Assembly (NCBI GenBank): GCA_964640665.1
Contig: CAZXHT010000002.1
Coordinates: 1 to 64,000 of the forward strand
Reading direction: 5' to 3'
Source: DATKYQ01 sp964640665
Lineage (GTDB): Bacteria > Myxococcota > B64-G9
DNA length: 64,000 nucleotides
The notes under the pieces were generated by a model, which worked only from the letters and a program-made list of their open reading frames with translations, ran no database searches and had not been told where the DNA came from. Made by a program: the position numbers and the translations under genes. This document shows positions 59,531 to 64,000 of this stretch, piece by piece (position 1 is the first letter of the stretch; every line of letters starts with the position of its first letter).

Positions 59531-60674
59531 AGTGCTTCAGGTCGCTCTATGGATACTGGCCATTGGGGCGCTAGTCCGGCTGCACACGGCCTTTTGGTCG
59601 CGCTACTTCGAGGCCGGCCGCTACGCCGACATGGTTTATTTTGCCCGCACGCAGGACGGTTGGCGACTGGCCCTGCATCGCTACCAACCGCCCGATCAGA
59701 AATTTGCCCAACCCGTGATTCTGTGCCACGGAATGGGCGCCAACCGCCATAACTTCGATATTTCGACCGAGCGTTCCCTGGCGCGCGATCTGGCGGGGCG
59801 GGGCTTCGACGTCTGGTCGCTGGAGTTGCGCGGTGCAGGCATGAGCGACAGGCCCGGTTGGTTTACAGGGCGCAAGGGCCGCTACTCATTCGATGATCAC
59901 CTGAACCTCGACGTGCCGGCGGCACTGGAGCGTGTCGTGGCCGAGACGGGCAGGTCTGACGTCCTGTGGGTAGGGCACAGCATGGGCGGCATGCTGGGAT
60001 ACGCATGGCAGGGGCTGGAGCGTGAACCGCGCCTGGCGGGATTGGTGACCATTTCGGCGCCGGTGCTGCTGAACGTCTCGGGCAACGTCGGCTGGAGCCA
60101 CCACTTGGTGCGGCCCATGTTTTTCGGCCGCACGATCGCCTTCAGGCCGCTGGCCCGTTTTTTCAGCCCAATGATGGGCTGGCCCCCGCGCTGGCTGTCG
60201 CGAATCGTGGTATTGAAAAACGGCATGGAAGGCACCGTCATGCGCCGCTGTCTGGTGAACTTGTGCGAGAACACCACGGGGGCATTGATGCGCCAGTTCT
60301 TCGACTGGATCAGGACCGGACACTTCGAATCCACCGACGGCCAGACAAATTACCTCGAAAACCTGGCACGCATCGAAGCGCCGGTTCTGATCATCGCAGC
60401 GGACGCCGACAAAATCGCCTCGCCGGAAGCGGTCTCACCGGCCTACGAGCGAGTTGCTTCGGAAGACAGGCAGCTTAGAATTTTCGGGATCGATCGTGGC
60501 GACGATGCCGACTTCGGACACGGTGATATCCTCCTCGGGGTTCACTCCCGAGAACTGCTCTACCCGGAAATTTGCAACTGGCTGCAACAGCACGCAAGCC
60601 CGATCGCAGGCGGTGTTCAAGACGATTCGTCGAAGACGGACATTGGATCGGCCGAGAGGCCGCAGGCCGAGTAG
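59523..60674 (+). CDS. alpha/beta hydrolase, membrane-anchored
   Basis: A 383-residue hydrolase. One N-terminal hydrophobic helix (about 4-22, LQVALWILAIGALVRLHTAF) may anchor it. The oxyanion region ILCHGMGANRHN, nucleophile elbow GHSMGGMLG (Ser) and an acid/His pair (DADKI, then DFGHGD) complete the alpha/beta-hydrolase triad. Similarity is to lipase and triacylglycerol-lipase-like enzymes, but the substrate is unknown. ATG 59523 overlaps mpl by 8 bp. The 3' end overlaps a convergent lipoprotein gene by 58 bp. Confidence 0.8.
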   Translation: MGEVLQVALWILAIGALVRLHTAFWSRYFEAGRYADMVYFARTQDGWRLALHRYQPPDQKFAQPVILCHGMGANRHNFDISTERSLARDLAGRGFDVWSLELRGAGMSDRPGWFTGRKGRYSFDDHLNLDVPAALERVVAETGRSDVLWVGHSMGGMLGYAWQGLEREPRLAGLVTISAPVLLNVSGNVGWSHHLVRPMFFGRTIAFRPLARFFSPMMGWPPRWLSRIVVLKNGMEGTVMRRCLVNLCENTTGALMRQFFDWIRTGHFESTDGQTNYLENLARIEAPVLIIAADADKIASPEAVSPAYERVASEDRQLRIFGIDRGDDADFGHGDILLGVHSRELLYPEICNWLQQHASPIAGGVQDDSSKTDIGSAERPQAE

Positions 60675-60928
60675 TCGCCGGCAGCGAGGGCTTCACAGGT
60701 GCAACGACCGCTGTCGAGAATGTTTTGGCAGCGGTCTTCTTCTCGGTCGGAAAGATCGAAGTTGCGGGCCACCGAGTCGATGCTCTGGTTGCAATGGTCC
60801 TTCTTGGCCCGCGTAGGTTGACAGTTGCAGATCTTGTGGGCCAAATCCTTGCAGGCGCTGCCGCAGCCCACAGAAAGCGCCAGCGCCAGCACGGAAGAAA
60901 GAATCGCAATCAGAGTCCTGCTTTTCAT
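60617..60928 (-). CDS. small Cys-rich lipoprotein
   Basis: A 103-residue lipoprotein starting MKSRTLIAILSSVLALALSVGC with a lipobox Cys in SVGCGS. The mature part has nine further Cys, in pairs (CNCQ, CTCE) and singles, suggesting disulfides. Similar short Cys-rich lipoproteins occur widely in Myxococcota. The start could also be ATG 60934. The 58-bp 3' overlap with the hydrolase coding end, on the opposite strand, is large but both frames look real. Confidence 0.55.
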   Translation of the reverse strand: MKSRTLIAILSSVLALALSVGCGSACKDLAHKICNCQPTRAKKDHCNQSIDSVARNFDLSDREEDRCQNILDSGRCTCEALAAGDYSACGLSADPMSVFDESS

Positions 60929-60979
60929 GGGCACCGATGCTAGGGCCTTATACGCAGGCTGTCAACCACAATCGCCATC

Positions 60980-63172
60980 TTAGACAGGCTTCACGTACCT
61001 CGCGAGCACCGTTTTCGGCCCCACGTCTTCGAAATCGATAAGCAGCTTCAGCCCCAGGCGCGAGTGGCCGACATCACGCACGAGGCCGCGCCCGAAGATG
61101 GAATGTTGCACTCCCAAGCCGATCCATTCATCCAGAATCTGACGCGGGCGACCGTTGTCGACGGCACTCTGATCGTACTGCGCATCGTAGTCGACGACGA
61201 TTCCGTCACCGTCGTCGAGACATATTTCGGCATGGTCTGTCATCGTTTTTTCCCGTTGCCTACTTGTCGACTGCTCGACTAGTTGATCAAGAAATCTGGA
61301 TGGCGGGTTTTCCTCGCTTCTCCCGAAGATGGTGCGCGATTGGACACAACTCATCTGCAGCATTTTCCGGGCCCGGGTCATACCCACGTAGCACAGACGG
61401 CGTTCTTCTTCTACCCCGCCGCTGACCTGATCCTCCTCCTCCTCGGGCCGTAAGACCCGGTAGTGGGGCAACAAGCCCTCCTCCAGGCCCACCATGAAAA
61501 CCATATCGAATTCCAGGCCTTTTGCTGCGTGCAAAGTCATCAGGCTGATTGCTTCACTCCCGGCGTCAGCCAGATCGACGGCGGTCACCAGGGCCACGTG
61601 ATCGAGGAAAGACACGAGCGAGCCGTCGCCGCTCATGTCGGAGAAATCACGGGCCGCGCCCACCAGTTCTTCGATGTTTTCCCGGCGTCCAAGAGCCGTC
61701 AGGGCATCTTCGTGTTCGAGTGTCTCGAGATAAGCGCTGCGCTCTATGACCAAACCGATGATCTCGGAAGCAGGCAGATCACGCGCCTCGTCGCGCAACT
61801 CGGAGATCAGGTTCTTGAAGCCGAGTACCTTCTCCCGCTTGGACTTGCGCAGGAAATCCATTGGTCCGGACCCGATCGCATCGAGCAGCGTAAGATTTTT
61901 CCGGGTGGCAAAATCCTGCAGCCGTTCGCGAGTCAGCTTGCCGATACCCCGCGCCGGTACGTTGATGATCCTCCAGGCGTCCACGTCGCTGAGCGGATTT
62001 TGCACCAGGCGCAAATAGGCTACCAGATCGCGGATCTCCCGGCGGTCGAAAAAACGGGTGCCGCCCACGATACGGTAAGGAATGCCGTACAGGCGCAGAG
62101 CATCTTCCATCGCGCGGCTCTGGGCGTTGACCCGATAAAAAACCGCCACCCGGTTCAGGTTTTGCCCGTCGGCGTCGGCAGTGTATATCCTGCGAGCCAC
62201 CTGTTCGGCCTCGGCGTGCTCGTTGTCCAAGAGCTTGACGTCTACCGGGGCCCCGCTTTCTCCCTCGGTCCACAGTTTCTTGACGTGCCTTCGGCTGTTT
62301 GCGGATATTACTTTTGAGGCTGCCTCGAGAATTTCCGGGGTCGAACGGTAGTTTCGTTCGAGCCGGATCACCTTGGCAGTCGGATAATCCCGCTTGAATC
62401 CCAGGATGTGCCCGACATCGGCGTCCCGCCACATGTAGATCGATTGGTCGTCATCGCCCACGACGCACAGGTTGGCATCCGCCTTGCACACAAGCCGCAA
62501 CAAGCCATACTGCGCGCGGTCGGTATCTTGAAACTCGTCCACCAGCACGTATCGAAAGCGTTCACGGTAGTCGCGCAAGACCTCGGGCTGCTCGGCAAAA
62601 AGCCGGTGGGTCTGAAAGATGAGATCGGCGAAGTCGAAGGCATTGGTCGCCTGCAGCCGATCCTGATAACGGGCGTAGAAATTTCTCTCGAGGCGGTCGG
62701 GCAGGTCGCTCTGGCCGGGACCCTTCAGGCGATGTTTAGCGGACTCGATCTTTCTGAGCAATCTCTCGGCGCGCCGTCGCTCGGGGTCGAGCCGCAACTC
62801 CCGCAGTACGTCGATGCCCAGGCGGCGCGAGTCGTCCTCGTCGTAAATAACGAAATCGCGGCTACGACCAATCAGATCGGCGTGCCGCCTGAGGATTCGC
62901 GCACCCAGGGAATGAAAAGTCGATATCCACACACCAGCGTTGCGGCCGGAAAGCCCCTCGACGCGTTCACGCATCTCTCCGGCGGCCTTGTTGGTGAAGG
63001 TGACGGCCAGAATGCGGTGTGGCGCAACGTCCCGCTTCCCGATCAGATGGGCGATACGGTAGGTGATCGCCCTGGTCTTACCGCTTCCCGCACCGGCCAG
63101 GATCAGAAGCGGACCATCACCGTGCAGCACGGCCGCTTTTTGCTCGGGGTTCAGGTCACGGTCGAGATCCAT
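60980..63172 (-). CDS. uvrD: UvrD/PcrA-family ATP-dependent DNA helicase
   Basis: A 730-residue superfamily 1A helicase: Walker A AGAGSGKTRAIT, motif Ia VTFTNKAAGEM, motif II VDEFQDTDRAQYGLL, motif III GDDDQSIYMWRDAD, motif IV, and motif VI TLHAAKGLEFDMVFMVG and CYVGMTRA. It moves 3' to 5' and works in mismatch and excision repair, and clears RecA. The C-terminus of about 90 residues ends in a small tudor-like domain (GRGLVRDVGHSRLGLKLLI). It follows the TPR gene by 41 bp. Confidence 0.95.
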   Translation of the reverse strand: MDLDRDLNPEQKAAVLHGDGPLLILAGAGSGKTRAITYRIAHLIGKRDVAPHRILAVTFTNKAAGEMRERVEGLSGRNAGVWISTFHSLGARILRRHADLIGRSRDFVIYDEDDSRRLGIDVLRELRLDPERRRAERLLRKIESAKHRLKGPGQSDLPDRLERNFYARYQDRLQATNAFDFADLIFQTHRLFAEQPEVLRDYRERFRYVLVDEFQDTDRAQYGLLRLVCKADANLCVVGDDDQSIYMWRDADVGHILGFKRDYPTAKVIRLERNYRSTPEILEAASKVISANSRRHVKKLWTEGESGAPVDVKLLDNEHAEAEQVARRIYTADADGQNLNRVAVFYRVNAQSRAMEDALRLYGIPYRIVGGTRFFDRREIRDLVAYLRLVQNPLSDVDAWRIINVPARGIGKLTRERLQDFATRKNLTLLDAIGSGPMDFLRKSKREKVLGFKNLISELRDEARDLPASEIIGLVIERSAYLETLEHEDALTALGRRENIEELVGAARDFSDMSGDGSLVSFLDHVALVTAVDLADAGSEAISLMTLHAAKGLEFDMVFMVGLEEGLLPHYRVLRPEEEEDQVSGGVEEERRLCYVGMTRARKMLQMSCVQSRTIFGRSEENPPSRFLDQLVEQSTSRQREKTMTDHAEICLDDGDGIVVDYDAQYDQSAVDNGRPRQILDEWIGLGVQHSIFGRGLVRDVGHSRLGLKLLIDFEDVGPKTVLARYVKPV

Positions 63173-63213
63173 TTGAAATCCGGGATTTTTTCGCCTACCG
63201 GGTTATGGCTGAA

Positions 63214-64000
63214 TCACGGTTGGTCCGGGCCCTGCCGCTTGACCCATGTATCCAGCATTGCCCCGGTGGTCGCTTTTTGGCGGCCCTCTTCAACAGCCTT
63301 TATTCTCTTGCGCATTTCGTCGGGCCTGAAGCGGGCGGCCATGAGTTCTGTGTAGATTCTCTCGGCGTCGTCCCAGTCGCCCATGCGTTCGTCCATGCGG
63401 GCGACTTTGAGCAAATATCCGGGCCGTCCGGGAACCATGCGGATCGCCATGCGGTAGAACCCCCGTGCCTCGTACAACATCCCCTTGGCTTCGTTGATAC
63501 GGCCCAGCAAAAACTGCAGCCGGGCCTGGTTCTCGTCGTTTGACGGGGCGTATGTTTGCAGCCGGCCGGCGATTCCTTCCGCCTCGTCGAAACGCTCCTC
63601 GGACAACAGCAATTCCACCAGGTTGTAGGCTAGCAGCGAGGACTCAGGCACCTGTTCGAGCCCGTTCCTCCAAACCTTTTCCGCGCGCTGCGGATCTCCC
63701 TGTTTCTTGTACACCCGGCCCTCGATAAAGTATGCCCGATCATGAAGCGGGTTGAGCTCCAGTTCCCGGCGAGCCAATCCGGCGGCCTCTTCATAGCGCC
63801 CGCCGGCGAAGGCTAGATCCGCCAGCAGGTCCATTGCCGCGATGAGTGACGAATCTTTGTCTAGTGCCAGCTGGGACGCCTTTGCCGCGGCGGCGTTTTT
63901 TCCCAAAGCGCGCAGGTTGCGCGCAACTCTCAAGTAAGATTCGCCATCGGTCGGTGTAGCCTGGATTACCTTGTCACTGTCTCCCGTCAGCCGGAGCACC
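63214..64000 (-). CDS. TPR-repeat protein, truncated at the window edge
   Basis: The C-terminal 261 residues of a protein with at least six tetratricopeptide-like repeats (NLRALGKNAAAAKASQLALD, then FAGGRYEEAAGLARRELELN and DPQRAEKVWRNGLEQVPE). The end RKRIKAVEEGRQKATTGAML is followed by a short tail and TGA. The N-terminus lies beyond the right edge, so signal peptide and family are unknown. Such proteins are scaffolds for protein complexes. Confidence 0.8.
   Translation of the reverse strand, partial: VLRLTGDSDKVIQATPTDGESYLRVARNLRALGKNAAAAKASQLALDKDSSLIAAMDLLADLAFAGGRYEEAAGLARRELELNPLHDRAYFIEGRVYKKQGDPQRAEKVWRNGLEQVPESSLLAYNLVELLLSEERFDEAEGIAGRLQTYAPSNDENQARLQFLLGRINEAKGMLYEARGFYRMAIRMVPGRPGYLLKVARMDERMGDWDDAERIYTELMAARFRPDEMRKRIKAVEEGRQKATTGAMLDTWVKRQGPDQP

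Overview
The window reads as a chromosomal segment of a Gram-negative bacterium. Evidence for an outer membrane includes a beta-barrel protein, lipoproteins, a YidC with a periplasmic domain, and Mpl/LdcA murein recycling. Gene content and order look deltaproteobacterial or Myxococcota-like: rpmH-rnpA-yidD-yidC-jag-mnmE-mnmG-rsmG-parA-parB-bactofilin, a DUF4175/Peptidase_MA/MoxR group, palindromic GTTCCACGTGGAAC parS sites, and a conserved MRYLFGD-type protein. The 10-base run of N inside yidC shows this is a draft, possibly metagenomic, assembly. The phylum is inference.

Layout. (1) 1-1084: a gene-poor edge, then an isoprenylcysteine methyltransferase-like membrane protein. (2) 1085-13245: a 12.2 kb accessory island bounded by a perfect 37-bp direct repeat (1048-1084 and 13209-13245). 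It holds a PHP-domain/SMC-like ATPase (TrlF/Ppl type), an AlbA_2/HATPase protein, an SbcD-like nuclease, an SbcC-like ATPase without a zinc hook, and a convergent single-chain MmeI-type restriction-modification enzyme. This is the best candidate in the window for a new composite defence system. (3) 13.2-19.0 kb, minus strand: a GT-C glycosyltransferase with a partner protein, then an ECF sigma/anti-sigma/periplasmic protein/outer-membrane barrel operon. (4) 19.2-27.1 kb, plus strand: DUF4175, Peptidase_MA-TPR, MoxR ATPase, GHL10 hydrolase, then a PilZ protein with its own strong promoter. (5) 27.1-28.1 kb: a divergent pair, a lysine-rich HTH protein and a tandem zinc-finger protein.

(6) 28.1-37.7 kb, minus strand: the classic left arm of the replication origin (bactofilin, ParB, ParA, RsmG, MnmG, MnmE, a small unknown protein, Jag, YidC, YidD, RnpA, RpmH), with two parS sites. 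(7) 37.7-38.2 kb: the probable oriC. (8) 38.2-53.6 kb, right arm: dnaA, dnaN, recF, then a sodium/solute symporter and a NagA-like pseudoenzyme inserted before gyrB, fabH, a conserved hypothetical, gyrA and a TPR lipoprotein. (9) 53.7-56.0 kb: an ATP synthase Fo-only cluster (two AtpI-like genes, atpB, atpE, atpF) without F1 genes. (10) 56.1-64.0 kb: ldcA, a serine hydrolase and mpl (murein recycling), an alpha/beta hydrolase, a Cys-rich lipoprotein, a UvrD/PcrA helicase and a truncated TPR gene.

Transcription points away from the putative oriC on both sides, as expected for co-orientation with replication. The parS sites lie 5-7 kb from oriC and parAB sits next to them, so replication initiation, origin segregation and tRNA modification genes form one ancient block. 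No tRNA, rRNA, CRISPR array or intact transposase was seen.
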